In this document: positions 19,315-29,985 of the stretch, piece by piece
How the letters are laid out: each line of letters begins with the position of its first letter
Position numbering within the stretch: the first letter of the stretch is position 1
Program-made: the position numbers and the translations under genes
Notes under the pieces: model-generated
Databases searched by the model: none
Seen by the model: only the letters and a program-made list of their open reading frames with translations
Told to the model about the DNA's origin: nothing
Assembly (NCBI GenBank): GCA_946626595.1
Contig: CAMOUQ010000002.1
Coordinates: forward strand, 41,676 to 105,675
Reading direction: 5' to 3'
From: an uncultured Prevotellaceae bacterium
GTDB taxonomy: Bacteria; Bacteroidota; Bacteroidia; Bacteroidales; Bacteroidaceae
DNA: 64,000 nucleotides

Positions 19315-21174
19315 CTATGCTCTCTCGCTCAGTTCAAGCCAGCGCATTTCTTTCTCATCGAGTTCCTGCTGCAAGAGTGGCAGACGCTTGGACATCGCCG
19401 TAATGTTGTCCACAGAAGCTGTGCCCCCAGACAACGCTTGGACGATTTCGGCCTTTTCCTGTTCCAGGGACTCGATATCCTTTCCAAGTTGCTCAAACTC
19501 GCGCTTCTCATTGAATGACAGGCGCTGGCGGCGCGTGGGAGGATTAGGAGCATTGGAGGCTGTGGGGTCTTTAGGTTCTTTAAGGTCTTTAGGGGCATTA
19601 AGGGCCTTAGAGTCCTTAGGGGATTTTGATTCTTTGGGCTGCAGGCGTTCCCACTCGCGGTACTGGGTATAGTTTCCAGGAAAGTCTTTGACCACACCAT
19701 TGCCGTGGAACACAAGCAGGTGGTCGACCACCTTATCCATGAAGTAGCGATCGTGGCTGACCACAATGACGCACCCCCGAAAGTCTGCAAGATATTCTTC
19801 AAGGATTTGAAGCGTGAGAATGTCGAGGTCATTGGTGGGTTCGTCAAGGACCAGGAAGTTAGGATTCGTCATCAGCACTTGGCAGAGATGCAGACGGCGC
19901 TGTTCGCCTCCAGAGAGTTTATAAATGTAGTTTTGTTGTTGTTCGGGTGAGAACATGAAATGCTGCAGGAATTGCATGGCGGTGAGATGACGCCCCTGGC
20001 CAAGGTCGACGTATTCGGCCGTACGGCGAATTGCATCTATGACCTTCATCTGCTGGTCGAACTGCATACCCTCCTGGGAAAAGTAGCCGAAGCGAACTGT
20101 TTCTCCTACAACGAAACGCCCAGAATCGGGTTGCACAAGTCCGAGAAGCATCTTCACAAAGGTGCTCTTGCCAGTGCCGTTGGCTCCGACGATGCCCATC
20201 TTCTCAAAGCGCGAAAAGTTATAGTAGAAGTCCTTGAGGATGATTTTGCGGCCTTCTTCGCCACGCTCAGGATATGCCTTGCTGACATACTGCGCCTCGA
20301 AGATTTTGGAGCCGATATAAGTCGAGTTGAGTTGCAATCGCATGCGTTTCTCCTCCTGGCGCTGTTTGGCAATCTTCTCCAGTTCGAAGAAGGCCTCCTC
20401 ACGATATCGAGCCTTGTGCCCACGAGCCTGCGGCATGCGGCGCATCCAGTCCAACTCCGTGCGGTAAAGGTTCTGTGCACGGGCTACTTGTGCCGTAGTG
20501 GCCTCTACCCTCTCCTGCCGTTTCTCCAGATAGTAGGCATAGTTGCCCCGATAGGTATAGAGCGTCTGGTTGTCGAGTTCGAGAATGACGGTGCAGACGC
20601 GGTCGAGGAAGTAGCGATCGTGAGTTACCATGAGCAGTGTCATGCAAGAGCGTGAGAGATACTTCTCCAGCCATTCTATCATCTCCAAGTCGAGATGGTT
20701 GGTCGGTTCATCCAGGATGAGCATGTCCGGCTGAATGGTCAGTACATTGGCCAGCGCCACACGTTTCAGTTGGCCTCCGGAGAGTTCGGACAGGTGCTGG
20801 TTGAGGTCCGTGATACGGAGTTTCGTCAGCACCTGATCGCTTCGCAGCTGATACTCAGCCGCCTGTTCTGGGGGCATGGAGGCCAGGTCGAGGTGCCAGT
20901 AACTGGCCTCGCGCACGGTCATGTGCATGGGATAATGAGGTATCTGTTCCAAATACCCCACCCTGATGCCGTTGCGATAGACAACGGTACCCGAGTCGGG
21001 ACTATCCTTGCCTGAGAGGATGTTCAGCAGCGTGGTCTTGCCCGTTCCGTTCTGGGCAATAAGGCCTACATGTTGCCGTTCGGCTATACCGAAACTCACG
21101 TCGCTGAAGAGCACACGGTCGCCCACGCTGCGGGTGAGTCCGCTTACCTGTAAATAGGGATTCTGTTGCGCCAC
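19315..21174 (-). CDS. ABC-F family ATP-binding protein (Uup/EttA type)
   Basis: Two ABC domains (GLIAQNGTGKTTLLN, LSGGQLKRVALANVL; GIVGANGTGKSTFVK, LSGGEQRRLHLCQVL) and coiled-coil C-terminus. Confidence 0.92.
   Translation of the reverse strand: MAQQNPYLQVSGLTRSVGDRVLFSDVSFGIAERQHVGLIAQNGTGKTTLLNILSGKDSPDSGTVVYRNGIRVGYLEQIPHYPMHMTVREASYWHLDLASMPPEQAAEYQLRSDQVLTKLRITDLNQHLSELSGGQLKRVALANVLTIQPDMLILDEPTNHLDLEMIEWLEKYLSRSCMTLLMVTHDRYFLDRVCTVILELDNQTLYTYRGNYAYYLEKRQERVEATTAQVARAQNLYRTELDWMRRMPQARGHKARYREEAFFELEKIAKQRQEEKRMRLQLNSTYIGSKIFEAQYVSKAYPERGEEGRKIILKDFYYNFSRFEKMGIVGANGTGKSTFVKMLLGLVQPDSGRFVVGETVRFGYFSQEGMQFDQQMKVIDAIRRTAEYVDLGQGRHLTAMQFLQHFMFSPEQQQNYIYKLSGGEQRRLHLCQVLMTNPNFLVLDEPTNDLDILTLQILEEYLADFRGCVIVVSHDRYFMDKVVDHLLVFHGNGVVKDFPGNYTQYREWERLQPKESKSPKDSKALNAPKDLKEPKDPTASNAPNPPTRRQRLSFNEKREFEQLGKDIESLEQEKAEIVQALSGGTASVDNITAMSKRLPLLQQELDEKEMRWLELSERA
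19540..19638 (-). repeat. 9-bp period coding repeat (11 units) in the ABC-F linker
   Basis: Minus strand CCCAAAGAA TCAAAATCC CCTAAGGAC TCTAAGGCC CTTAATGCC CCTAAAGAC CTTAAAGAA CCTAAAGAC CCCACAGCC TCCAATGCT CCTAATCCT. Confidence 0.85.
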
Positions 21175-21219
21175 AAATTGATGTTTTTCTTGATTTTCGG
21201 CACGAAATTAGTCTTTTTA

Positions 21220-21251
21220 TTTGGAAAAACAAAGAAAACTTCATATCTTTG
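21220..21251 (+). promoter_or_regulatory. rho promoter
   Basis: TTTG (21220-21223) - 20 bp - TATCTTTG (21244-21251). Confidence 0.8.
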
Positions 21252-21337
21252 CACTCAGAAATAGAAAGAACACACCGTTACTTTCCTTTTTTTCCAAAGA
21301 TTATCATTTTACATTCTACACTTTACATCATTATTAC

Positions 21338-23149
21338 ATGCATACCAAGAGTGAACTCGAAAGCATGACTCCCGAACAACTTGTGGAGCTTGGACTGAGC
21401 ATTGGTGCTCAGATGTCGAACGACAAAATGTCCCTTATATACAATATAATAGATAAAGAAGCTACGCTGCCCTCAGATGCGCCTGCATCGGAGAAACCCA
21501 AGCGCGGACGCCCAAAGAAGGCGAAGGAAGAGCCGACCCTTTTCCCTGAAAGCGAAACAACCACGCCCAAACAGAAAACGACAGAGAAGGCTGCTGAGAA
21601 GAAAGCAGAGAAGACCGAGAAAGCCGACGCACCTGCCGCCGAAAAGCCCAAACGCGGACGCCCAAAGAAGAGCGGAGCTGCTGAAAATGTAGCAACCAAG
21701 GCACCTGCCGAAGAGCAGACGGTAAGTACCGAATCGGAACCAGCCGAAAGCGTGAAGGCCGAGGAACCCAAGAAAACTCGTGGACGAAAGAAACAGCAGG
21801 AAGAAGCCACTGTTGCCGAGAATACGGAACAGAAGGAAGCCGACGAGGTGGAAACCTTCTTCAAACGCAACGAGCCCGACTTCATCATCACCAAGGACCT
21901 CCCCGCTGTTGAGTCTACTCCGATTCAGCCAGAACCGAAGGCTGCCGAAGGAGCAACGCCATCAGCCGAAAAGCAAGGTCGTGGCCGCCAAGCCGAATCC
22001 AAGGACCAGGATACGTTCCTTCGATACGATTTTGGTGATTCCCTGAAGGGTGAAGGTGTGCTGGAAGTGATGCCAGAGGGATTCGGATTCCTGCGTTCGA
22101 GCGACTACAACTATCTGGCCTCGCCTGACGACATTTATGTCAGCCAGCAGATGGTCAAGACACTGGGACTGAAGACCGGCGACGTTGTAGAAGGTCCTGT
22201 TCGTCCACCTCGCGAAGGCGAGAAATATTTCCCTCTGATAAAGGTGAACAGCATCAACGGATGCGACCCCAGCATTGCGCGAGACCGCAGTCCTTTCGAG
22301 CACCTCACACCCCTTTTCCCTGATGAAAAGTTCAGACTTTGCACAGGCAAGGGCGATTCGCTGTCTTCGCGTGTCGTAGACCTCTTTGCCCCCATCGGTA
22401 AGGGACAGCGTGCTCTTATCGTGGCTCAGCCTAAAACGGGTAAGACCTTACTGCTGAAGGATATAGCCAATAGTATCGCTCGCAACCACCCTGAAGCTTA
22501 CCTGATGATGCTTCTGGTGGACGAACGTCCGGAGGAAGTTACCGACATGGCCCGAACTGTCAATGCCGAGGTCATTGCCTCTACTTTCGATGAGCCCGCC
22601 GAACGCCATGTGAAGATAGCAGGCATAGTATTGGAGAAAGCCAAGCGCATGGTGGAATGTGGCCATGATGTGGTTATTTTCCTCGACTCCATTACACGTC
22701 TGGCTCGTGCCTACAACACCGTCACTCCAGCCTCGGGCAAGGTGCTGACCGGTGGTGTTGACGCCAATGCCATGCACAAGCCTAAACGATTCTTTGGTGC
22801 TGCCCGAAATATCGAAGGCGGTGGTTCGCTCACCATCATAGCAACGGCTCTGACCGACACCGGTTCGAAAATGGACGAAGTCATCTTCGAGGAATTCAAG
22901 GGTACCGGCAACATGGAGTTGCAACTGGATCGCACATTGGCCAACAAACGTATCTTCCCGGCTGTGAACATCGTAGCCAGCAGCACCCGACGCGATGATT
23001 TGCTCCACGACAAGATGACTCTCGACCGCATGTGGATTTTGCGCAAGTTCCTGTCCGACATGAACCCCATCGAGGCCATGAACGAGTTGAAGAACCGCAT
23101 GGAACATACCCGCAACAACGAGGAATTCCTCATCAGTATGAACTCATAA
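21338..23149 (+). CDS. rho: Transcription termination factor Rho with long N-terminal disordered insertion
   Basis: [66 protein letters not shown] repeats; ATG at 21338. Confidence 0.97.
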   Translation: MHTKSELESMTPEQLVELGLSIGAQMSNDKMSLIYNIIDKEATLPSDAPASEKPKRGRPKKAKEEPTLFPESETTTPKQKTTEKAAEKKAEKTEKADAPAAEKPKRGRPKKSGAAENVATKAPAEEQTVSTESEPAESVKAEEPKKTRGRKKQQEEATVAENTEQKEADEVETFFKRNEPDFIITKDLPAVESTPIQPEPKAAEGATPSAEKQGRGRQAESKDQDTFLRYDFGDSLKGEGVLEVMPEGFGFLRSSDYNYLASPDDIYVSQQMVKTLGLKTGDVVEGPVRPPREGEKYFPLIKVNSINGCDPSIARDRSPFEHLTPLFPDEKFRLCTGKGDSLSSRVVDLFAPIGKGQRALIVAQPKTGKTLLLKDIANSIARNHPEAYLMMLLVDERPEEVTDMARTVNAEVIASTFDEPAERHVKIAGIVLEKAKRMVECGHDVVIFLDSITRLARAYNTVTPASGKVLTGGVDANAMHKPKRFFGAARNIEGGGSLTIIATALTDTGSKMDEVIFEEFKGTGNMELQLDRTLANKRIFPAVNIVASSTRRDDLLHDKMTLDRMWILRKFLSDMNPIEAMNELKNRMEHTRNNEEFLISMNS

Positions 23150-23234
23150 GAAGAAGTTATAAACATTTAAGGGTTCTTGCTCCGCGATGCCACACAAATG
23201 GCAAAACAGAGCAAAAATATTAAAAAGATTAGAG

Positions 23235-24416
23235 ATGAAACGACTGGCATTTTTTGTTTTTCTTCTTCACTCTTCACTCTTCGCCCTCCACACTTTTGCT
23301 CAAAAGGAGGCGCGCATCACGATTGACCTCAAGGGAGTCCAGGCCGAGGACAGTGTGACGATGTCGTGGGGCACATTCAACAAACCCACATCGCCCCTCA
23401 TCCTGCAAGTTGGTGCTAACGACAAGCAGACCATACGCATACCGCTCAACGAACCTCGACTCATCATCGTTAGTCTGAAAGGTTACACTGGCGGCTACGA
23501 ACTGCTGGCAAGCCCTGACGAAGACATCACCCTCTCAGGGCGTATTCGCAAGGACAAAAGTGGAAGGCGCCCCAAGGTAGACTTTCCGAAGATGACCGTC
23601 ACGGGTGCCAGTTGGCAGACACCATATCAGCAAGCCGTGGCCGAATACCTTTTCCACCTTGACAGTTTGAATGAGTCGATAAGCGATGACTTCCGCGACA
23701 TTCAGAAACTCATCCGCAAAGCCAAGGAAGAAAAGAACGAACAATCCATTGCCGAGATGTATCAGACCATTGTGGGCCACGAATACATCGAAAGAGTGAC
23801 AAGCAACTATACCAACATGAAGGACTTCTACCGCACCGTAGTGCTGCGGCAGAAGGAAAACTTCTTGGCACCCATGCTGATGCTGCGCTTTGGCGGCAAC
23901 ATCGACAAAAGTCAGCAATCTCTCTACGATGCCTTGAGCGAAGCTGCCCGCCAGAGTTATTACGGTCGCGAGGTGAAAGACCTGGTGTATCCACCCTCAA
24001 TGATAGGTAACATAGCCCCGACGGTGACGGTTCAGAATCAGGCGGGTGAGAACAAACTGCTCTCCTTCATCCACCAGACCAACCGGTACCTCTTGCTCGA
24101 CTTCTGGGCATCGTGGTGCGAACCCTGTCTGAACGAAGTACCCAACCTCAAGCGGTTGTACGAAAAGTATCACGATAAGGGTTTGGACATCATCGGATTG
24201 AGTGTCGACAGGAACATCGACGACTGGAAGGAGACGTTGGAAGAAATGGACGAACCCTGGTGCAACTATATCGACATCGACAAGCAGGCCATCATGGAGT
24301 ATCAAGTACTCTACATTCCCTGCATATTCATCATGGATGCCAACGGCAAGATTATTGCCGAGAAGTTGCGTGGCAAGGATTTGTCCGACTTCATCGACAA
24401 GTTGTTTGCAGAATGA
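23235..24416 (+). CDS. TlpA-family thiol-disulfide oxidoreductase with DUF4369-like N-terminus
   Basis: LLLDFWASWCEPCLNEVPNLKRLYEKYHDKGLDIIGLSVD; signal peptide. Confidence 0.88.
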   Translation: MKRLAFFVFLLHSSLFALHTFAQKEARITIDLKGVQAEDSVTMSWGTFNKPTSPLILQVGANDKQTIRIPLNEPRLIIVSLKGYTGGYELLASPDEDITLSGRIRKDKSGRRPKVDFPKMTVTGASWQTPYQQAVAEYLFHLDSLNESISDDFRDIQKLIRKAKEEKNEQSIAEMYQTIVGHEYIERVTSNYTNMKDFYRTVVLRQKENFLAPMLMLRFGGNIDKSQQSLYDALSEAARQSYYGREVKDLVYPPSMIGNIAPTVTVQNQAGENKLLSFIHQTNRYLLLDFWASWCEPCLNEVPNLKRLYEKYHDKGLDIIGLSVDRNIDDWKETLEEMDEPWCNYIDIDKQAIMEYQVLYIPCIFIMDANGKIIAEKLRGKDLSDFIDKLFAE

Positions 24417-24440
24417 CGTCTCTGCAGGCGCCCATTCGGA

Positions 24441-25346
24441 TTAACGAATCATCTTACTCCACATATCGTTGTGCTTGACAGGCTTTATGCGCGACATCAT
24501 GCTCATGTCTGGATTTCTGCGAAATTCTAACGGTGAAAGTCCAAGCATGCGCCTGAAGAATCTGCCAAAGTAAGACTGGCCAGGAAAGCCCAGTTCGTTG
24601 CTGATTTCCTGTATCGACATTTCGCTTTTGCTCAGCAGATACATCGACTCGATGGTCAGTTTGCGGTCGATGAGCTCCTTCGGCGTCAAGCCCAATGCCC
24701 GACGAACGACTTGGGTCAGATACTTAGGCGTAACGTACACCCGCTCAGCATAGTACGTAACCTGGTGGCTGACCTTATAGTTGAGCCGAAGTTCTGACAT
24801 GAAACGAGTAATGAGGTTGCGTCTAATCACCGATACCGTCTCCGACTCTTCAGAGGGCAGTTCGTGCTTTGTCTTCTCATAGAAGGTCTGGATGAAGACC
24901 GAAAATAGCGATGCGGCAATGTTGGCTGCATTTGTCCCCTTCACATAACTATAGTTGTAGTCGAACAAAGTACAGAAAGCATGAGCGGCTCGCATCGTGG
25001 TTTCGTCCATAGCCCAAACAGGCCGTTGCAGCACCATAGCCAGGAAGGTGGGCGGAATGTTGTACGTTACGCTGTTCTGCAGTTCCATTATCGAACCGAT
25101 GCAGCAAGCACGGAAATCGTCCGAAAGGCTTTCGATACGGCTCTCTACATGTGGGTGGAGCAGCAGGAATTTACTTTTGTCAATATCGAAAGCCTTATCG
25201 TTCAGCAAGAAACGCGCTTTTCCCGACAAGGTAAAGACCAGAATGAAACGGCCGCTCACTATACTATCATAGCGGGCGTTATCCTTGTTCAGATAACGGC
25301 AAAAATATAGTTCGTTATCAATTTCTTTCAGTTCGTTAGGCATCAT
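24441..25346 (-). CDS. AraC-family transcriptional regulator
   Basis: C-terminal double HTH (SMYLLSKSEMSIQEISNELGFPGQSYFGRFFRRMLGLSPLEFR). Confidence 0.9.
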   Translation of the reverse strand: MMPNELKEIDNELYFCRYLNKDNARYDSIVSGRFILVFTLSGKARFLLNDKAFDIDKSKFLLLHPHVESRIESLSDDFRACCIGSIMELQNSVTYNIPPTFLAMVLQRPVWAMDETTMRAAHAFCTLFDYNYSYVKGTNAANIAASLFSVFIQTFYEKTKHELPSEESETVSVIRRNLITRFMSELRLNYKVSHQVTYYAERVYVTPKYLTQVVRRALGLTPKELIDRKLTIESMYLLSKSEMSIQEISNELGFPGQSYFGRFFRRMLGLSPLEFRRNPDMSMMSRIKPVKHNDMWSKMIR

Positions 25347-25380
25347 ATTCTCTATTTTCGGGTGCAAAAATAAGTTAAAT

Positions 25381-25419
25381 ATTGTACAAATACAAACCTA
25401 CTGGTAAATAATGTACAAT
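25381..25419. promoter_or_regulatory. Inverted repeat ATTGTAC-N25-GTACAAT in the divergent AraC/RND intergenic region (candidate operator)
   Basis: 25381-25387 and 25413-25419; upstream of TACCTTTG at 25471-25478. Confidence 0.5.
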
Positions 25420-25511
25420 TATGATTCCCTTTTTGAATAGCCGCTATTTCCATATTTGCATAAATTTTTGTACCTTTGCACCCGATTTTGAACAATAACC
25501 AATTTACAAAT

Positions 25512-26621
25512 ATGAGAAAGAACATTCTATTTGCAATGACCGCGACCCTGGCTGTTGTGTCATTGCTGAGTTCGTGTGGCGGCAAGAAAGAACAACAGAC
25601 CGCCGCTGTTGTTGAATTCAAGACAACGAAAGTGGCTAAAGAGAACATCACCCTCGATGCCAAGTATAGTGCCACCATTCGTGGTCGTCAGGACATTGAG
25701 GTATATCCTCAGGTAGCCGGCACCCTGCAGAAGTTGTGTGTAGTCGAAGGCCAAAGCGTAAGCAAGGGCCAGACGCTGTTCGTCATCGACCAAGTGCCCT
25801 ATCAGGCAGCACTGAACACTGCCGAGGCCGCTTTGAAGGCCGCTCAGGCTCAGGAAGCAACGGCACAACTGACCTACGAAAGCCGTAAGCAACTCTTCGA
25901 CAAACAGGTTGTCAGCGAGTATGACCTGCAGACGGCACAGAACACACTGCTCACAGCCAAAGCCAGCGTGGCCCAGGCTCAGGCTCAGGTGGTAAATGCC
26001 CGCAATTCGCTCTCCTATACCATCGTCAAGAGCCCGGCCAACGGTGTTGTAGGTACACTGCCTTTCCGCCAGGGTGCGCTGGTGGGTCCCTCGATGCCCC
26101 AGGCCCTGACCACCGTCAGCGACAACAATCAGATGTACGTATATTTCAGCATCACTGAGAACCAGTTCCTCGAACTCACTCGCAAAGCAGGTTCTGCCGA
26201 GAAGGCAGTAAAGGAAATGCCCGCTGTGAAGTTGCAGCTGGTGGACGGTTCGATGTACGAATCCAAGGGCACCGTGGAAACGGCCAGTGGTGTGGTTGAC
26301 CGCAGCACCGGCAGCATACAGCTGCGTGCCGTATTCGACAATGCTGCCCACCTCCTGCACTCTGGTTCTACGGGCAATGTCATTGTCCCCATCGAGTACA
26401 AGGACGTTCTGACCGTACCTGCCGCCGGTGTCGTACAGACCCAGGATAAGTACAAGGTTTACGTCGTCGACAAGGAAGGTGTGGCACACAGCAAGATTAT
26501 CAACGTCATGGCCCAGAACAACGGCAAGCAGTTCATCGTCACCGAGGGGCTGGACGAAGGTATGGAAATCGTAGCCGAAGGTGCCAGCATGGTGAAGGAA
26601 GACCAGAAAGTAAAGAAATAA
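25512..26621 (+). CDS. RND efflux periplasmic adaptor (MFP) lipoprotein
   Basis: Lipobox LLSSCGG; VYPQVAGTLQKLCVVEGQSVSKGQTLFVIDQVPYQAALNTAEAAL. Confidence 0.92.
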   Translation: MRKNILFAMTATLAVVSLLSSCGGKKEQQTAAVVEFKTTKVAKENITLDAKYSATIRGRQDIEVYPQVAGTLQKLCVVEGQSVSKGQTLFVIDQVPYQAALNTAEAALKAAQAQEATAQLTYESRKQLFDKQVVSEYDLQTAQNTLLTAKASVAQAQAQVVNARNSLSYTIVKSPANGVVGTLPFRQGALVGPSMPQALTTVSDNNQMYVYFSITENQFLELTRKAGSAEKAVKEMPAVKLQLVDGSMYESKGTVETASGVVDRSTGSIQLRAVFDNAAHLLHSGSTGNVIVPIEYKDVLTVPAAGVVQTQDKYKVYVVDKEGVAHSKIINVMAQNNGKQFIVTEGLDEGMEIVAEGASMVKEDQKVKK

Positions 26622-26646
26622 TAGAATTCTGAAATTCTGATATACA

Positions 26647-29600
26647 ATGAAAGGAAACATATTTATCAAACGCCCTGTCATGGCGATGTCGATAGCCATC
26701 GTCATCCTGTTTTTGGGTGCCATTTCGTATTTCAGCCTGCCCGTCGAGCAGTTCCCTGATATCGCACCTCCAACCGTAGTGGTCAACGCCACCTATCCTG
26801 GTGCCAGTGCCGAAGCCGTTACGAAGGCTGTTATCCAGCCCTTGGAAGAGAGCATCAATGGTGTGGAGAACATGATGTACATGACCTCTACGTCCACCAA
26901 CTCGGGCTCGGCAACTATTACCGTCTATTTCAAGCAGGGCACCAACCCCGATATGGCTGCCGTGAACGTGCAGAACCGCGTCTCTATGGCCCAGGGTCTG
27001 CTGCCTCAGGAGGTTACCATGATTGGTGTGACCACCTTTAAGCGCCAGACATCATTCTTGCAGATTAACGCTCTGGTGAGCGACGTTCCCGAGTACGATG
27101 CCAACTTCATGGCCAATTACATGAACATCAACGTCACCCCGCAACTGAAGCGTATTCAGGGTGTCGGCGAAGTGTTCGCCCTGGGTGCATCGTATTCGCT
27201 GCGTATATGGATGAAGCCCGAGATAATGGCTCAATACGGTCTGATACCGAGCGACATCACAGGCTGCCTGGCCGAACAGAACTTGGAGGCCTCTATGGGC
27301 AAATTGGGTGAGAAACCCACCGAGGGCGGCCGCGGTCAGAACGTGGATAACGTCTACCAGTACACCATGAAGTACACTGGCCGACTGAAGACGGTGGAGG
27401 AGTTCGAGAATATCGTCATCAGTGCCAAACCCGACGGCAGCATTCTGCGGCTGAAGGATGTGGCAGATGTGGAACTCGGACAGGCCGACTATGGGTATTC
27501 GGGTCAGGTCAACGGCAAACCTGCCGTGCAGTTTATGGCCTTCCAGTTGGCAGGTGCTAATGCCAAAGAGACCAACGACCGACTCACGGCCAAGTTGGAG
27601 GAACTGGAGAAAGAACTGCCCAAGGGCTTGCGCTTCGTGAACATGATGTCGTCTAACGACTTCCTGCTCGAGTCTATCGCCAATGTGGAGGAAACGCTGA
27701 TTATAGCCCTCCTTCTGGTGGTGCTCGTCGTGTACTTCTTCTTGCAAGATTTCAAGGCTACGCTCATCCCCTCTATCTCCATCATCATTTCGCTGGTGGG
27801 TACGTTTGCGGCACTGCGCGTTGCCGGTTTCACGCTTAATTTGCTTACGCTCTTTGCCCTTGTGCTGGCCATCGGTACCGTGGTCGACGATGCCATCGTC
27901 GTCGTGGAAGCTGTTCAGGCTAAGTTCGACGCGGGCTACAAGAGTAGCTATCAGGCCACCAAGGACGCCCTTTCGGATGTGACCATGGCCGTCATCTCCT
28001 GTACCTTCGTCTTCATGGCCGTGTTCATCCCCGTCACCATGATGGGTGGCACCAGCGGTATGTTCTACACCCAGTTTGGTATTACGCTGGCCACGGCCGT
28101 CGGTATCTCCTGCGTATCAGCCCTTGTGGTCTGCCCTGCCCTGTGTGCAATGATGATGCGCGCCAGTGACAACAGAAAAGGTCCCAAGAGTTTCAATGGC
28201 CGTGTTCGCGCTGCCTACGAAGCCTCGTTTGGTGCCGTCATGAACAAATACACCCGCTACCTGCGTGGTGTGGTCAACCATCGTTGGGTGGCCTGGGGCA
28301 GTGTGGTAGTAGCCTTCGTTCTGCTCTATTTTACCATGACGAATCTGCCCAAGGGCCTTGTTCCACAGGAGGACCAAGGCGTCCTGATGGTCAACGTCAC
28401 CTGTCCCCCGGGTTCCAACCTCGGCCAGACCGAGAAGGTGCTGGACAAGGTGGCAGCCATTGTGGCTGCGGATGAGGATATCCGTGACTTCTCTCGTGTA
28501 TCAGGTTATAGCATGATGAGCGGTCAGGGTGCAGCCAATGCCATGGTCATCCTGCGTCTGAAGCACTGGAGCGACCGCTCGGGTAACTGGATTCCCGGTT
28601 CGGGTTTCATACACAACTCCAGCATCAAGAAGTACATGCTCATGGGCCAGCTGGCGCGTGAGATTCCCGAGGCTCAGATTTTCGTTTTCGAACCGGGTAT
28701 GATTCCCGGCTACGGTATGGGCTCCAACGTCGACCTTCACCTTCAGGATAAGTCCGACGGCGACAAGGGTCATTTCCTCGAGCTCACGCAGCAATTCCTG
28801 GGTGCCCTCAACCAGCGCCCCGAGGTGCAGATGGCCATGACATCCTACGCCCGCACTTATCCCCAGTTCCAGGTAGAGGTAGACGCTGCACAGTGTAAGT
28901 TAGCTGGCATCTCACCCGCCACCGTGCTCTCCACTATCGGTTCATATTGCGGTGGCTCGTATGTGTCCAACTTCAACCAGTTTGGTAAGGTCTACCGCGT
29001 CATGCTGCAGGCCGATCCGAAGTATCGCACCAACGAGTTTGACCTCTCTAATATGTATGTGCGCAGCGGTGCTTCGATGGCTCCAATCTCGCAGTTCGTT
29101 AAGATGACCCCTGTCTTAGGTCCTGAAAACGACACCCGCTTCAACCTGTTCTCCGAAATCACCATCATGGCATCGCCTTCGCAGGGCTACACCTCCACAG
29201 ATGTCATGCAGGCCATCGAAGAAGTGAAGCAGCAGACGCTCCCCGACTACATCTCGTACGAATACGGCAGCATCTCGCGTGAGGAATACCAACAGATGGG
29301 TTCTAACTCTACACTCTACATCTATGCTGTCTGCGTCATCCTCATCTTCCTCATCCTGGCCAGTCTCTACGAGAGTTTCCTCGTACCTTTCGCCGTCATC
29401 CTGTCCGTTCCTGCAGGCCTCATGGGCTCCTTTGCCTTTGCATGGTTGTGGAACCAGGTCTACAGCGTATTCCCGCCCATCGGACAGATTGAGAACAACA
29501 TTTACCTGCAGACGGGTGTCATCATGCTGATCGGACTGTTGGCCAAGACGGCCATCCTGATTACCGAGTTCGCTCTGGAGCGTCGCCGCAAGGGCATGGG

Positions 29601-29925
29601 CATCGTAGAGGCCGCCTATGCAGCCGCCGAGGCCCGTCTGCGCCCCATCCTCATGACTGTCCTCACCGCTGTGCTCGGTATGGTGCCCCTGCTCATGGCC
29701 ACTGGCGCCGGTGCCAACGGTAACCGTACCATCGGCGTTGGCGTTGTGGGTGGTATGATAGTCGGCACGCTGGCCATTCTCTTCACGGTGCCCGTCTTCT
29801 TCATCTTCTTCGAGTATCTGCAAGAGAAGATACGCCCAGCCATGAAGGAGGAGGCCGACCAGCAGTTCCTCAAGGAGCGCGAGAAGAGCATGGCAGAGAA
29901 GAAAGCATCGAACATAGAAAAGTAA
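26647..29925 (+). CDS. RND (HAE1-type) efflux transporter permease
   Basis: FIKRPVMAMSIAIVILFLGAISYFSLPVEQFPDIAPPTVVV; AIGTVVDDAIVVVEAV. Confidence 0.96.
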   Translation: MKGNIFIKRPVMAMSIAIVILFLGAISYFSLPVEQFPDIAPPTVVVNATYPGASAEAVTKAVIQPLEESINGVENMMYMTSTSTNSGSATITVYFKQGTNPDMAAVNVQNRVSMAQGLLPQEVTMIGVTTFKRQTSFLQINALVSDVPEYDANFMANYMNINVTPQLKRIQGVGEVFALGASYSLRIWMKPEIMAQYGLIPSDITGCLAEQNLEASMGKLGEKPTEGGRGQNVDNVYQYTMKYTGRLKTVEEFENIVISAKPDGSILRLKDVADVELGQADYGYSGQVNGKPAVQFMAFQLAGANAKETNDRLTAKLEELEKELPKGLRFVNMMSSNDFLLESIANVEETLIIALLLVVLVVYFFLQDFKATLIPSISIIISLVGTFAALRVAGFTLNLLTLFALVLAIGTVVDDAIVVVEAVQAKFDAGYKSSYQATKDALSDVTMAVISCTFVFMAVFIPVTMMGGTSGMFYTQFGITLATAVGISCVSALVVCPALCAMMMRASDNRKGPKSFNGRVRAAYEASFGAVMNKYTRYLRGVVNHRWVAWGSVVVAFVLLYFTMTNLPKGLVPQEDQGVLMVNVTCPPGSNLGQTEKVLDKVAAIVAADEDIRDFSRVSGYSMMSGQGAANAMVILRLKHWSDRSGNWIPGSGFIHNSSIKKYMLMGQLAREIPEAQIFVFEPGMIPGYGMGSNVDLHLQDKSDGDKGHFLELTQQFLGALNQRPEVQMAMTSYARTYPQFQVEVDAAQCKLAGISPATVLSTIGSYCGGSYVSNFNQFGKVYRVMLQADPKYRTNEFDLSNMYVRSGASMAPISQFVKMTPVLGPENDTRFNLFSEITIMASPSQGYTSTDVMQAIEEVKQQTLPDYISYEYGSISREEYQQMGSNSTLYIYAVCVILIFLILASLYESFLVPFAVILSVPAGLMGSFAFAWLWNQVYSVFPPIGQIENNIYLQTGVIMLIGLLAKTAILITEFALERRRKGMGIVEAAYAAAEARLRPILMTVLTAVLGMVPLLMATGAGANGNRTIGVGVVGGMIVGTLAILFTVPVFFIFFEYLQEKIRPAMKEEADQQFLKEREKSMAEKKASNIEK

Positions 29926-29985
29926 ATTCACAATTCATAATTTACAATTCACAATGGACAATTCACAATTCACAATGAATACTTC
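29925..29985. repeat. AT-rich short-period repeat (AATTCACAATTCATAATTTACAATTCACAATGGACAATTCACAATTCACAATG)
   Basis: Runs from the RND permease stop into the annotated outer-membrane-factor start. Confidence 0.85.
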
